64,000 nt of DNA from Schistocephalus solidus. Lineage: Eukaryota; Platyhelminthes; Cestoda; Diphyllobothriidea; Diphyllobothriidae. The notes under the pieces are model-generated. The model did not search any database and had not been told where the DNA came from. It worked only from the letters and a program-made list of their open reading frames with translations. Location: assembly GCA_017591395.1 (NCBI GenBank), contig WEDG01005251.1, positions 135,001 to 199,000 of the forward strand, given 5' to 3'. Made by a program: the position numbers and the translations under genes. This document shows positions 1-9,770 of this stretch, piece after piece (positions within the stretch are counted from its first letter, which is position 1; every line of letters begins with the position of its first letter).

Positions 1-165
1 CAGGGAATATGGTGATAAGGAGGAAGCAACAAAGACAAAAGAGGCCGGAGTGGCCATTTCTGACTTATTAGCTGTCATCAGCAAGCCATACCCTATTCCG
101 GGTGTGAAGCAGCCTTGATTCGAACCCGCGACCTTTGGTCATTGAGTGTAACACTCTACTAGCAT
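1..165 (-). repeat. tRNA-derived hammerhead repeat, minus-strand fragment
   Basis: Decayed copy of the ~303-bp tRNA-derived repeat described at 55395-56105. Read on the minus strand it has a box B-like T-arm (plus strand TTCGAACCCGCGACC at 118-132) and a degenerate hammerhead at about 44-88, where CTGATGA and GAAA survive but stem II is weakened. It abuts an oppositely oriented copy at about 165, giving one of the palindromic junctions typical of this family here. Confidence 0.7.
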
Positions 166-577
166 ATTCTCCAAGTTGATATGCAACTGCCTGCAAAGGT
201 TCTAAAGTGAGCTCCAGGTCAAAACCGAACATACAAGTTTCTTAGCCAGATCGGTGAAAACCTCACTATTATAATTCATATTCCCAATCACAAACCGACA
301 AAAAATGGACCTGTGGCTGAATGGTAGAATTTTAGACTCAATGACCAAAGGTCGCGGGTTCGAATCCCAGGTGTTCCACACTTGGGATTGGGTATGACTG
401 GCTGATGACGGCTAATAAGCCAGAAATGGCCATTCCGGTCTCCCTTGTCTTTGTCGGTTCCACATTATGGACATATGCTACACATAGCTATGCGACTGCC
501 TGTGAGTACTCTAGTCTGAGTTCCAGGGCACAACGAAACATGAATGTTCCTTAAGCAGATCGGTGAGCCATACACTA

Positions 578-580
<3 letters not shown>
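166..580 (+). repeat. tRNA-derived hammerhead repeat, plus-strand copy (~1.3 units)
   Basis: Circularly permuted copy that starts at the CATATGCTACACGTCGC-like segment, runs through the structured head, the tRNA-like pol III promoter (box A-like GTGGCTGAATGG near 310, box B GGTTCGAATCC at 358-368) and the hammerhead (396-440), then repeats the head and stops at a (TA)n tract. The 3' border ACACTATTC followed by (TA)n is equivalent to the ACACTATCA border of other copies, so this is a real element end. Confidence 0.85.
396..440 (+). ncRNA. hammerhead ribozyme (type I), in tRNA-derived repeat
   Basis: Matches the family consensus at all 45 positions. Stem I is GACTGG (396-401) with CCGGTC (435-440). 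The core is CTGATGA (402-408). Stem II is GGCT/AGCC capped by AATA, with an unpaired C and A at its base. GAAA is at 423-426, stem III is the palindrome ATGG/CCAT, and predicted cleavage follows the AUU triplet (after 434). The fold is derived by hand; activity is not shown by sequence. Confidence 0.75.

Positions 581-651
<71 letters not shown>
581..651. repeat. (TA)n microsatellite
   Basis: About 35 uninterrupted TA units directly abutting the end of a tRNA-derived repeat copy. Confidence 0.98.
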
Positions 652-652
<1 letters not shown>

Positions 653-1619
653 TGACTTCAGAACATTCAATATGAAGCAGCATTAACTGCTGCTTTCATA
701 AAAGTGTAATTTGTGGACAAATTAATTCGGAGTGCATCCCAACTTCTGTAGCTGTACTTGAGATTCTTGTCACCTTGCTTTCGATTCAGGGCCATGAAGA
801 GGACACAACAATCATCGGCCATCATCTGAAACTAAAGTTATTCAAACGCCTCTCGTCTACGGCCCGTGCGTGCATGGTGTGTTGCCATCGGCCGGTCCCC
901 TCGACCGCCTGGATGCTTGCCTTCGGTGAGACGAAAGGCTAGATACAACCGTGGGGCAGTGAGTTCACCTTCGCCTGCCTGCGTGGACATGACACAAAAG
1001 CAGACGCGGTCATCACTAACGCCAACTCGAAGAGCGCCCGATACAGCGCTGATGGAGCAAAAAGGGGCAGCGGCCGCCAGCGCTAGGATGCGGTGTTACG
1101 ACACGCGTCTGTGCGTGCCCCGTGCTCGCACGCGCACGCCCACATTGGGTGGCGTGACTGTGTGGTGGTGGCCGCGGCGTCACTCGGTGACCGCGAGGTT
1201 GCGGCAGGTGATTAAGTCGTCAGGCCGCCCCCCTTCCTTCTGCCCCGCCCACAAAGCTTGATTTATTCCAGCCTGTGCAGCTGTTTGCCCCGAATTTGGA
1301 GACACGCTCATTCGGACACACACTCCGCACGTAGACCCAGGGTGGAGCACTCCTGGGGTGATCAGTGTCGCTCGGCCTCTCATCCACCCAATACGCCCAG
1401 TTGATCAACGTGTGTGTGTGTGTGTTTGTGCGTAAGCGAGCGAGAGAGTGCGTGTCAGGTCGTGAAGCTGACTAGCTAGAGAAATAATAGGCGAAGTTGG
1501 GGAGAACCTGACGAAGAGGGAGTAATGGTACCATAGGCCAGAGATTAAGATGGTGGTTGAGAAGGAAAAAGGTAGGTCGAATATATATGGCCAGCGAAGC
1601 ATGACATAGTAACAGAAAA
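652..1619. other. intergenic; CpG-rich segment 866-1410
   Basis: I see no supportable gene. From about 866 to 1410 the sequence becomes GC- and CpG-rich (many CGCGCACG-type strings), ending in a short (GT)n at 1411-1430. An open frame covers 866-1261 but it starts at GTG, is Arg/Pro/Ser-rich and resembles nothing I know. A CpG-island-like promoter is possible. Confidence 0.4.
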
Positions 1620-1800
1620 ACCCTTTATATAGCTTCGGGATAAGGTTCGGCTTACAGTTAGTTTAAGTTAGTGTTCATCTTCGGCTTAGGGTTACGATCT
1701 GGCTTAAGAGTAGGGATAACGTTAAGGTAAGGTTTGCGGTTAGGATTTAGGTTAGAGTTAGGGTTGGATCTGGAACACAGAAATATTTACCCTTCCCGAA
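1620..1800. repeat. degenerate TTAGGG-like interspersed repeat
   Basis: Irregular variants of GGTTAGGGTTA (TTAGGTTAGAGTTAGGGTTGG and similar), rich in the TTAGG core. Similar tracts occur at 20690-20870, 36000-36150, 39930-40110 and 51130-51435. Interspersed position and high decay argue against a functional telomere. Confidence 0.65.
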
Positions 1801-2616
1801 ATAGTCACCTAATTGGGTGAAGGTGCTCCTATTCCTGTGTCGTGTCGGTAGAAGTCATATATGTATTACCGACCGGAACAAAGGAGAAAAGGGGGAAGAG
1901 GAGGAAGAGGAAGTGGAAGGTGGCCTGTGGACCGGAGTGGAAGAGTTTCTATCGATCGTACCCGGTGTTTGAGGGGCTGGCACCGTTGCCCCCGGTGTCT
2001 TTCGCTAAAATGTTTGTGGAATCACGGAAGCTCCACGGCTGACTGACAAAACCGAGGTTTGTTACAGGTTGGCCTCAGTCGCCTCTTCTTGGGTGACAAA
2101 GCAGGGCATTTGTTGTCACCTACTTGCGCACTTGTCATCATATTTGAGTCCTAATATGATAGGGTTGAGAGATAATGACGCCTCAATTGTTACGCCTGTG
2201 TATGGTATGTGGACGATTTGACACAAGGATGGAGGTGCAACTCCATTGATCTGAAACGGTGAAATGAATGAGGTCGCATAGTATACGGGTAACTGCCATT
2301 AAGAGGGGGAGGGTGTGCGTAGCTACATAAAGAATTTCCCTTATTATGACTAAGTAATGGGCCACAGTTAGCTTTTCTACGTTAGTGTGCTCTGCTTCGT
2401 AGTACTTGCTAACAACCTTCGCCTTCCTTAAGAAATCTGCTCAAGATCTCCGTCTTCTTAGTCACTGAGCCCTAAAACTTCCCAGATCTGCAACGAATTG
2501 GTGCATAGAGTTGAACAATTTTCAAGTAAACAGCCTATCTAAAAATGTAAGCTCAAAAGTACCACCGATCATTACCGTTGCTGAATTCACTACTTATATA
2601 TATTGATATTGATATT
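1801..2616. other. intergenic, no recognised feature
   Basis: Two overlapping short open frames at 1842-2046 code for Lys/Arg-rich peptides from a GGAAGAGG-rich stretch and look non-coding. A short (TATTGA)n-like run lies at 2601-2619. Nothing else is recognised. Confidence 0.5.
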
Positions 2617-2645
2617 GATAAGGTGGAACCGACAAAGACAAGGTA

Positions 2646-2690
2646 GACCGGAATGGCCATTTCTGGCTTATTAGCTGTCATCAGCCAGTC
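2646..2690 (-). ncRNA. hammerhead ribozyme, in tRNA-derived repeat
   Basis: Reverse complement of the family hammerhead. Stem I strands, CTGATGA, GAAA, palindromic stem III and the AUU triplet are intact. One change in stem II (CAGCT instead of CGGCT) replaces a G-C pair by A-C, so folding may be weaker than in the consensus. Confidence 0.65.
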
Positions 2691-2954
2691 ATACCCAATC
2701 CAAGTGTGGCACACCTGGGATTCGAACCCGCGACCTTTGGTATTTGAGTCGGACGCTCTACCATTGAGCCATGGGCTCGTTGTTTTTGTCAGTTTTGATC
2801 GGGAATATGATGATAGTGTGGGGCTCAGCGATCTGCTTAAGCAACATGTATGTTCCGTTGTGCCCTGGAGCTCAGACTAGAGCCCTCGCAGGCGGTCGCA
2901 TAGCGACGTGTAGCATATGTTGATAAGGTGGAACCGACACTTAGGATTGGGTAT

Positions 2955-2999
2955 GACTGGCTGATGACGGCTAATAAGCCAGAAATGGTCATTCCGGTC
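2955..2999 (+). ncRNA. hammerhead ribozyme, in tRNA-derived repeat
   Basis: Identical to the consensus except ATGGTCAT for ATGGCCAT in stem III, which turns a G-C pair into a tolerated G-U wobble. Core, stem II, stem I and the AUU triplet are intact. Confidence 0.7.
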
Positions 3000-3162
3000 T
3001 CCCTTGTCTTTGTCGGTTCCACCTTATCAACATATGCTACACGTCGCTATGCGACCGCCTGCGAGGGCTCTAGTCTGAGCCCCAGGGCACAACGGAACAT
3101 ACATGTTCCTTAAGCAGATCGGTGAGCCCCACACTATCCTATATATATATATATATATATAT

Positions 3163-3294
3163 CGGGCAAAAAATTTCTGAAATTATTAAGAGCAGGACAT
3201 GGAGTCAGGTGATTCGGACATGACTTTTTAGGGTCAGACCCGAATCACCTGACTCCATGTCCTGCACTTAATAATTTCCGAAATTATTTCCCCG
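3163..3294. repeat. foldback (hairpin) element in a (TA)n site
   Basis: An almost perfect inverted repeat with arms of about 55 bp (3163-3217 with 3239-3294) and a ~20-base loop. The inner arm GCAGGACATGGAGTCAGG is perfectly mirrored. It starts straight after (TA)n at 3140-3162. It has no coding capacity. It could be a foldback or MITE-like element or a residue of inverted retroelement tails; I cannot name a family. Confidence 0.75.
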
Positions 3295-3463
3295 ATTATT
3301 CTCTGCAGTCCATATACCAGATATATACCATATATACCATATACCATATATATTTATATTTGAATACGTTCTATGGGAAATGGAGCTTTATTGTGTAAAT
3401 TTTCAACACCGGTTCTCCGGGTCGTCGTCAGACGCAGGCGGGCAGCAAATGTGACCAAAAACA

Positions 3464-3911
3464 GTAGACGACACATTTGTCGTCGTTAAAAAGGACCAAC
3501 TGGAAATACTGCATAACACCATCAACTCCACAATCCCGGGAATCCAATTCACACTCGAAAAGGAAGTTGACAATAAACTCCCATTCCTGGATGTTCTCGT
3601 ACAACGAAAGACTGACGGAACACTACGCACATCGGTTTATCGAAAGGAAACGTATGCCGAAGTTATTCTGCCTTATGAGAGCAATCAGCCTATCGCTCAC
3701 AAACGAGGTGCTGTCAAAAGTCTACTCAGTCGAGCAAAAACCCATTGCTCCGACGAAGAAGGCTATTGAATCGAACTGAATTACTTGTGTGAATTATTTT
3801 CGCAGAACGGGTACCCAAAGGATTTTGTACGCCGATACTTGAAACGACAGAAAGTCGACAGAAAAAGGAACCAAGTAGTTCTAACGAGGCGCCAAAAAAA
3901 TAAATACATGG
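3464..3911 (+). pseudogene. Penelope-like reverse transcriptase fragment
   Basis: Translation from 3464 starts at VDDTFVVVKKDQLE, i.e. the VDD of the Y-V-D-D RT catalytic motif, followed by the PLE-typical IQFTLEKEVDNKLPFLDVLV and later LSRAKTHCSDEEGY. A TGA stop lies in frame at 3767-3769, and the frame must shift near 3897-3908 to enter the nuclease. The palm and fingers upstream of VDD are absent because the inverted tail joins here. The residual protein cannot be active. Confidence 0.88.
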
Positions 3912-3935
3912 CGAACCCTTCCCTACATTAAGAAT

Positions 3936-4391
3936 GTGTCTGAACTCGTCGAAAGACACCTAAGGAAGCACCAAATTCATGTGGCGCACAAACCGACAAC
4001 CACTTTGCGTACCCAGCTTGTCCACCCTAAGGACAGGGTCAACTATTTGGACAAGAAAGAAGTCATCTACAAGATCCCGTGTGAAGCATGTGATGCCGTG
4101 TATTGTGGTCAGACCGGCAAATCCGCCTCTACACGCATCTATGAACATCAGTTGGCAGTAAAGAGGCGGGACCATCTGTCCCAAACAGCTATGCATACTC
4201 TAGACACCGGGCACACCTTCGCTTGGGATAAAACTCGGATTGTCGCCGCCTGTCCCTTCAAGAAAGGTCGAGAGTTCCTCGAGGCGATGCATTCAGATGA
4301 GTCATGCATCAACAGACATATCGAGTTGGATGCGGCGTACAGACATCTCAAGGAGAAATGGAAGAAACGAGAACCAATCAGGACAGGCTGA
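3936..4391 (+). CDS. GIY-YIG endonuclease domain of Penelope-like element
   Basis: About 151 residues of the PLE C-terminal nuclease, which nicks DNA to prime reverse transcription. Counting from 3936: a Cys-x2-Cys pair at residues 49/52, the GIY-YIG-like VYCGQTGK at 55-62, conserved Arg67, His71, His87 and His93, and the probable catalytic Glu116 in GREFLE. These agree with the PLE GIY-YIG/CCHH pattern. The first codon is GTG, and the reading frame really continues upstream to at least 3909 (WRTLPYIKN), so this is the C-terminal half of a polyprotein and not a free-standing gene. The domain itself is intact, but no intact RT precedes it. Confidence 0.88.
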   Translation: MSELVERHLRKHQIHVAHKPTTTLRTQLVHPKDRVNYLDKKEVIYKIPCEACDAVYCGQTGKSASTRIYEHQLAVKRRDHLSQTAMHTLDTGHTFAWDKTRIVAACPFKKGREFLEAMHSDESCINRHIELDAAYRHLKEKWKKREPIRTG

Positions 4392-4490
4392 TACACACGG
4401 CGGCCGCTCAATGGTGCCAATGTTCACGCCAGTATCGATTTTTTTCGCCTGATTAGGATGTCAACTGTTTTTGGTCACATTTGCTACCCG

Positions 4491-4538
4491 CTACGTCTGA
4501 CGACGACCCGGAGAACCAGTGTTGAAAAATTTACACAA
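4491..4538 (+). ncRNA. hammerhead-like stem-loop in PLE 3' tail
   Basis: CTGACGA (4497-4503), then a hairpin (CGAC with GTTG, apical part closing on AGAA), then GAAA (4524-4527) and a possible A-rich/UUU stem III. Only two stem I base pairs (GT with AC) form, so full ribozyme geometry is not shown in this copy. The same motif occurs inverted at 3391-3437 and on the minus strand at 4711-4759. AATAAA for polyadenylation follows at 4537-4542. Confidence 0.45.
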
Positions 4539-4600
4539 TAAAGCTCCATTTCCCATAGAACGTATTCAACTTCAACTTTATTTCTTGGGATGCCTTCTTT

Positions 4601-4603
<3 letters not shown>

Positions 4604-4638
<35 letters not shown>
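4604..4638. repeat. (TA)n microsatellite between two PLE tails
   Basis: TA repeat shared by the 3' ends of two converging PLE copies. The flanks carry the mirrored tail string CTTGGGATGCC on the left and GGCATCCCAAG on the right. Confidence 0.97.
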
Positions 4639-4640
<2 letters not shown>

Positions 4641-5574
4641 CGGAATACGGGCATCCCAAGAAGTATAATTCGAAGTAAAGAAGTTCTTTGGGAAACAATG
4701 AGTAACTTTATTATGTAAAATTTTTCGACGCTGGTTCCCCAGGTCGTCGTCAGACTTGTGATAAATGTGCAAAAAACAGTTAAAAATTTAAAACATGTCG
4801 GAAAAATCGATATTGCTGAATCAGTCCTGCCAGATAGCTGCCATTGTTGATGAACATCTCAAATATGATTGGCTACCGCCTTTTTCCACTTGTCTTTGAG
4901 ATTATTGTACACGGCATCTAATTCGATGTGCCGATTAATGCACGAGTCATCGGAATGCATGGCCTCTAAGAATTCCCGGCCTCTCTTCGATGGGCAGAAG
5001 CCAACAATACGCGTTTTATCCCATGCAAATTTGTGCCCAGTTTCTAGTGTATGCACGGCAATTTGAGACAGGTGGTCTCGTCTCTTGACAGCCAACTGAT
5101 GTTCGTGTAGGCGTGTAGAGACTGATTTTCCTGTTTGGCCGCAATACACAACATTACAACTGTTACATGGGATTTTGTAAACGGCTTCTTTTTTATCTAA
5201 ATAGCCAACCCTATCCTTAGGGTGTACAAGCTGGTTTCGAATTGTAGTCGTGGGTTTGTGCGCCACGTAAATTTGGTGCTTCCGCAGGTGTCTTTCAACG
5301 AGTTCAGACACGTTCTTAATGTATGGAAGTGTTCGCCAGTTTTTTTATTGTGGGCGCATGATCGGAACAATCTAGTTCCTTATCTTTTTCTTTTTCTTTG
5401 AATTCTTGATGTCTCATGCATCTACGTACAAAAATCTCTAGGGGTAACCGTTGCTGGAAAAACAGGTTGAATAGATAAGTGAGTTCAATTTTGATAAAGT
5501 TCCTTTGGTAGAACAGTGGGTTTTTGCTCGGTTGATGAGTGTGTTGACCACGCTTCGTTTGTGGGCGACGTGCG

Positions 5575-5576
<2 letters not shown>
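4639..5576 (-). mobile_element. Penelope-like element, copy 2 (5'-truncated)
   Basis: Minus-strand PLE with 3' tail (4639-4858, hammerhead-like motif at 4711-4759), endonuclease (4859-5311) and a residue of RT thumb (5312-5576). The RT residue reads INRAKTHCS and SSNGYP, matching copy 1, but has stop codons. (TA)n flanks both ends (4604-4638 and 5577-5634), as expected for insertion into, or priming from, a TA tract. Confidence 0.9.
4859..5311 (-). CDS. GIY-YIG endonuclease domain of Penelope-like element
   Basis: About 150 residues, closely similar to the domain at 3936-4391. IPCNSC (Cys pair), VYCGQTGK, an Arg in STRLHEH, TGHKFAWDKTRI, GREFLEAMHSDDSCINRH and a C-terminal KDKWKK are all present. 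The first codon is GTG and coding similarity continues upstream (WRTLPYIKN), so it is the tail of a truncated polyprotein. Differences from copy 1 are mostly conservative, which suggests both derive from a source element under selection. Confidence 0.87.
   Translation of the reverse strand: MSELVERHLRKHQIYVAHKPTTTIRNQLVHPKDRVGYLDKKEAVYKIPCNSCNVVYCGQTGKSVSTRLHEHQLAVKRRDHLSQIAVHTLETGHKFAWDKTRIVGFCPSKRGREFLEAMHSDDSCINRHIELDAVYNNLKDKWKKAVANHI

Positions 5577-5634
<58 letters not shown>
5577..5634. repeat. (TA)n microsatellite
   Basis: About 28 TA units at the 5' truncation point of PLE copy 2. The preceding string GACGTGCGCTTATATA recurs at 7997-8016 before another TA tract. Confidence 0.97.
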
Positions 5635-5636
<2 letters not shown>

Positions 5637-8011
5637 GCATTCTACTGATGGTAGTACGACACTTCTCTTTGAATGTTCCGAGTTTACACTTTAAACTACG
5701 GCCGGAGGACTTCCACGTTTGTTACTTGAAGGATTATGTTATTGACAGACTGGCCCGAATGTTTAAGTACTTAGAACCACTTAAGGAAATTCAGTAATGC
5801 CTTTGACCCACTTGTGAAAAAATTGACGCCTTCGGTTTGTCTTTCTGCCCCAAGTGTAGTTTATTTGACCCATCGTACTTTTCAGTAAGTGCTGAGGGAC
5901 GATATGCCATGCGCAGCTACAAAATGAGATCGAAACGATTAAGCTGTCTCTGTGCTGTCTTGTTTAAGCCATATTGCCATTTGCTCTGTAGCCTCCGTCT
6001 TTTATGTCTCTTTTAGCGTTCTTCAGTTGTCCGTATTTAAGCAGGACCAATTTCAGCTATTTCGGTACGCTCCTTGTCTTCGCTTGGGATCAAGTCTGCA
6101 TGGTGCTGCTTTCATTGCGGCCAAAAAGAGCGGCTGTTAGAAGCGCGGAACAGAAAAATGTCAGCAATACTAAACCTTGGATGTTAGTACCCCCACAGCT
6201 TAAACCAGGGTGCGGTACATGACTGAGCATTGCTATATGTTTGAACCTCAGATGCGTGGCCAATTTGGTGATAGTTTTTCCTTGGCTGATCTAGGCCAAT
6301 AAGTCAGAAATTAACATTCATTTCTCTCCAATGTTTTGCTACAAAGTCGTTGCATGATTTCACTACTAATTTAACAGTTTTTCAGCAAGTCCTATATCCC
6401 GACTTTTTTTCCTTCTGTACTGACTGCGGTTTGGACGTTCTATGTAACCAAGCCCAGTAGGAACTTTCAGTGGTCAAAGAGGGCTAGGCGGGGAGTGTAC
6501 TCGGCGGCGTTTTCCCGATTACTGGCCTTATCAGAGAAGACGTGTCTAATTTGTGAACATTATCGCATTCTCCTGCATGCACACCACCCCACCCCTCCAG
6601 TCTGCCTCCACCTTTGGCTTGAAAGGGTTCCCTTATCGTCCCCTGCTTCCCTTCTTTTACCGCAACGCCTCCAGGGATGGTAGCCAAAGGGGGAAGGGAG
6701 TGGCGGGATGGTCACCGTTAGTCGCCGCGTCCAGAGAATTGGTAGGTTGGAGACGGGGGGCAGTTGATACTACAGATCAACTCCGTCGTCTTTTCCACCC
6801 CCACGTTCAGAGCACCGCGGTCTCCGCCATCACCGCCTCAAAGGCATACGACACCTAGTGGCGGGAGGAGAGTACGTATCGATGGTGGTAAAAGCCCCCT
6901 GACCCTCCTCCTCCTCCTCCTCCTCCCTCTTCCAAACCTATCCCTGTATGTTTGTGTCGGACACTTGCCAATCAAGGAGGCGGCATTAACGGCAGCCGCT
7001 TGATGCCGAGCGGCTCAGCTGCGGAATCTCTCGGGCAGTAGATGCGACGCGACTGTTGCAGGCTTTACTACGGACTAATATAGAGTCCTTGCCGCGACGG
7101 TGGAGACAGAGTGGCAGGGGTAGGGGAACAGTAGGCGGCTTTGAATCCCTATGCGAGCATGAAATGATTAAAGAGCTGGACATGTGTCAGTCGTCTTTCA
7201 GACGGGTTGGTCAGCGGTACAGGTAGGGGGGAGGGGAAAAGGGGTGGGGGAAACGGGGTACAGTAGCCCCGAGGGAGCGCAGGGCGGCAGCTGGACTAGG
7301 GAAGAGAACGGCTGGAAGGGACTGAGCGCAAGGCCGAGAGAAAAGAAGTCTGTGCATGCGTGTGCGTCTGGTTAATTAGAGGAACCCGTAAAGGGTTTTG
7401 CCTATGAGGTCAGCCCGCTTGGAGTGTCTTCGGTGAAAGAAAACCACTTTCTGCAACTGCTTAACCATGTTGTTCTAAAAGAACTCTAGCTCCATAAACG
7501 TAGCAATATTTCCTTCAGGATAATACAACTAAATTCACAAATGTACAAGTTGGCAGATAATTGTGCGAGGGTTTTAAATTATGTGCCCTACCTGTATCTG
7601 CTGAACATTTTCGGGACTAACTTTACATTTTAGACCACAGAAAATGAGTGTGCTCAAATCGGCTACTCAGTAAAAAAAATCCGTTAAAGCCTAGGAGAGC
7701 GTGGCTTGAACAGTAAGTCTCGTCAGTTCTTTCGACTAAATGCACACATATTACGAAAAGTATTACGACAAAGACATTAAGGTCAGAAATGAGAGATTTA
7801 ACTTAACTATCGTCGTCGGTCAGTCATATCTTGACCCCATGTCGAGAAGAACCGAGGCTCGAAGACGGGATCGTCTATGGTTGAGTATTATATCTAACGC
7901 TCTACCATCGAGTACCAAATCAGTCAAGACGGGCATTATTTCGTATCGTTCATATATCGTTCATATATCTACTTTACCAAGAACTAGATATCGTGGTATA
8001 AACGACGTGCG

Positions 8012-8013
<2 letters not shown>
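5635..8013. other. intergenic; one decayed tRNA-repeat trace, GC-rich block
   Basis: No gene can be supported. 6235-6350 has weak similarity to the tRNA-derived repeat (TTGGCTGATCTAGGCCAATAAG near 6285). 6480-7380 is GC-rich, with short CTC/TCC runs at 6907-6930, and holds several overlapping open frames of non-protein-like composition. The rest is unassigned. Confidence 0.45.

Positions 8014-8052
<39 letters not shown>
8014..8052. repeat. (TA)n microsatellite
   Basis: TA tract at the outer border of a tRNA-repeat hairpin. Confidence 0.97.
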
Positions 8053-8055
<3 letters not shown>

Positions 8056-8222
8056 AGTGTGGTGCTCACCGATCTGCTTAAGGAACATGTATGTTCCGTT
8101 GTGCCCTGGAGCTCAGACTAGAGCCCTCGCAGGCGGTCGCATAGCGACGTGTAGAATATGATGAAATTGAACCGACAAAGACAATTTCATCATATGCTAC
8201 ACGTCGCTATGCAACCGCCTGC
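8053..8222. repeat. hairpin remnant of the tRNA-derived repeat head
   Basis: The minus-strand head (starting TGATAGTGTGGTGCTCACC after (TA)n, to about 8176) is followed by an inverted copy (8183-8222). The arms at about 8130-8170 and 8183-8222 are nearly perfect complements around a short GAACCGACAAAGA loop. The hammerhead and tRNA-like parts are missing, so this is a deleted form of the palindromic clusters at 2617, 34877, 42616 and 55395. Confidence 0.82.
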
Positions 8223-9339
8223 CGCAAGAAAACCTCCCACTTAAACGGAATAAACGCGTAGCCTTCACAGTAAAGGGCAGTAGGCTATTAAATTTGCTGC
8301 TTAGCTGACATAAATTGTGTTAAAAGCTCTCACGCAAGCACACTACCAACTTTTATAAATACGTGTGAATATAACCTCTAGTATAAACTAGAGAGACAAA
8401 GAGAGAATAAAAGAAAGATTCCCACCGAGTGCTAGGCCATTACGTCAGAAAGGTCTCCTTGGTACTCTACACCTATCACCTGCGTCTGATCGGCCTTGCG
8501 AACGGAGCCTATATCAGTTTCAATTAGCGGTCGCAAATTCACATTGCAGGCAAGCTGGGTGTTTGTCCTAGTCATGTAACCCACAAGCTTTAAATGTAAA
8601 ATAACAGTTGCACAAAATTTGTGTTCTTCACTTTGGCTACTTTGACGTTGCTTTTATAATCTGGGTTGGAAGAGGTAACAGATCGTTAAATTGAACTCTT
8701 TATTCAAGATTACTCGGTAATTGATAGCTCATGACAAGACCTTCAGACATCAGACTCCCGGATACCCAAAGTCCACACGGGAACCACGCCACTATCTACT
8801 GTAGGCCATTTACGTTGAGAAGCCTCCTCGTTTAAGTCTAGTGAAGGAAGGCCTGGTTATAGGTGCCTGAACAGGTGGTGAGAACCGCATGAAGAGGGGT
8901 GTGTGTGTTTGTGAATCATGTCGCTTAGGTATGCTGAGTGATGAAAAGAATGTCGTCTCTCAAGGACATCAACAGCGATGAGCTAACTATTTTACTTAGC
9001 ATAGCCCCTTATTGACAGGAAAGCAGATTTGGCCGTCAGACTATCGAAAGGCAAGTCATCCACTCCTGCACCTAAGCTGAATGCGAAAAAAAGGGTTAAC
9101 GTCGGGGTCCCTGCGTTCTTCCAAGTAATTTTTTCCTTTAAAAAATTGTCGGTTATTTGACGGTGGTCAACGCTAAACTATTCCATACTCACCGCTTTAC
9201 TGCGTAATGACTGCATCTTTTTTATATCGATGGGGTATATACACGCTAAAATGCGAAACTGTAAAATTTCTCCTAATATTTTTCAAATAATGTGCTGCTT
9301 TTCCAAAATCCGCTTTTATTCCGAAATTCTTCCATTTGA
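8223..9339. other. intergenic, no recognised feature
   Basis: No coding, RNA or repeat signature is recognised. Confidence 0.5.
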
Positions 9340-9625
9340 TATATATCCCTGTTCACCAGGTCGTCGTCAGACTAGAGTAACTATGCAGAAAATGATTAAA
9401 ATTTCAAAAGTGCTTAACAATCGATACTCCTTTTGTATTTGCGCCAATGAGCAGCTACCATGTATGTCAGTCTTTATTGATTGGTTGTCGTCTCTTCCAT
9501 TTTCCCTGAGATATTTCTACACGGCATCTGACTCAATGTGCAGATTTATACATGATTCATCGAAGGGCATGGCCTAAAGAAACTCTTGGCCTTTCTTAGA
9601 GATGCAGACTCCGACGATGTGCCTT
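9340..9625 (-). mobile_element. Penelope-like element, copy 3 (C-terminal remnant)
   Basis: Minus-strand fragment. The tail carries the GTCTGACGACGACCTGG motif (plus strand CCAGGTCGTCGTCAGAC at 9357-9373), and about 9480-9625 is the end of the endonuclease with remnants of the AM-x-D-x-SCIN motif and YL-x-EKW. The domain is truncated and contains stops. Read on the plus strand it gives a misleading open frame. Confidence 0.75.
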
Positions 9626-9770
9626 GGGGCTAACTCTTGAGCCCCGCCGGCAGCATTAGGGTGGCTAATGATATAGGCAGAATAACATAGTCGATGTCTG
9701 TCTGATGATGACTAATAGGCCATAAATGGCCATTCCAGTCTCCCTTTTCCTTATCGGTCATGTCATAAAG
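9626..9770. repeat. tRNA-derived repeat fragments, subfamily 2
   Basis: A short minus-oriented head (GGCTAACTCTTGAGCCCCGCC) is followed by a plus-oriented degenerate hammerhead region (CTGATGATGACTAATAGGCC, then TAAATGGCCATTCCAGTC, about 9703-9745). It directly abuts PLE copy 3. Confidence 0.6.

Larger units (their letters stand above)
2617..3140. repeat. palindromic pair of tRNA-derived hammerhead repeats
   Basis: The minus-strand unit (2617-2937) carries hammerhead, tRNA-like promoter (box B complement GGATTCGAACC near 2718, box A complement CCATTGAGCCATG near 2760) and head. The plus-strand part (2938-3140) carries a second hammerhead and head. The head segments form a long near-perfect inverted repeat (about 2810-2937 with 3005-3140). 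The 3' border ACACTATCC meets (TA)n at 3141-3162. Confidence 0.85.
3357..4603 (+). mobile_element. Penelope-like element, copy 1 (5'-truncated, inverted tail at 5' end)
   Basis: Order: inverted copy of the element's own 3' tail (3357-3463), reverse transcriptase C-terminal part (3464-3911), GIY-YIG endonuclease (3909-4391), 3' tail with a conserved stem-loop and AATAAA (4392-4603), then (TA)n. The 3357-3463 block is the reverse complement of about 4463-4570 with few differences. Inverted terminal sequences are known in PLEs. The copy is dead: there is an in-frame stop in the RT, a frameshift before the nuclease, and everything upstream of the RT catalytic motif is missing. Confidence 0.9.

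Noticed and set aside
1620..1800. Telomere or subtelomere from TTAGGG units
   Set aside because: Units are irregular, short and interspersed at several internal sites, and one is nested in a PLE.
2617..3140. CRISPR-like array of repeats (also 53695-54780)
   Set aside because: Units are long, tRNA-derived and contiguous without spacers; eukaryotic context.
3391..3437. Full hammerhead in PLE copies 1 and 2 (also 4491-4538 and 4711-4759)
   Set aside because: Core, hairpin and GAAA are present but only about two stem I pairs form, so I call them hammerhead-like only.
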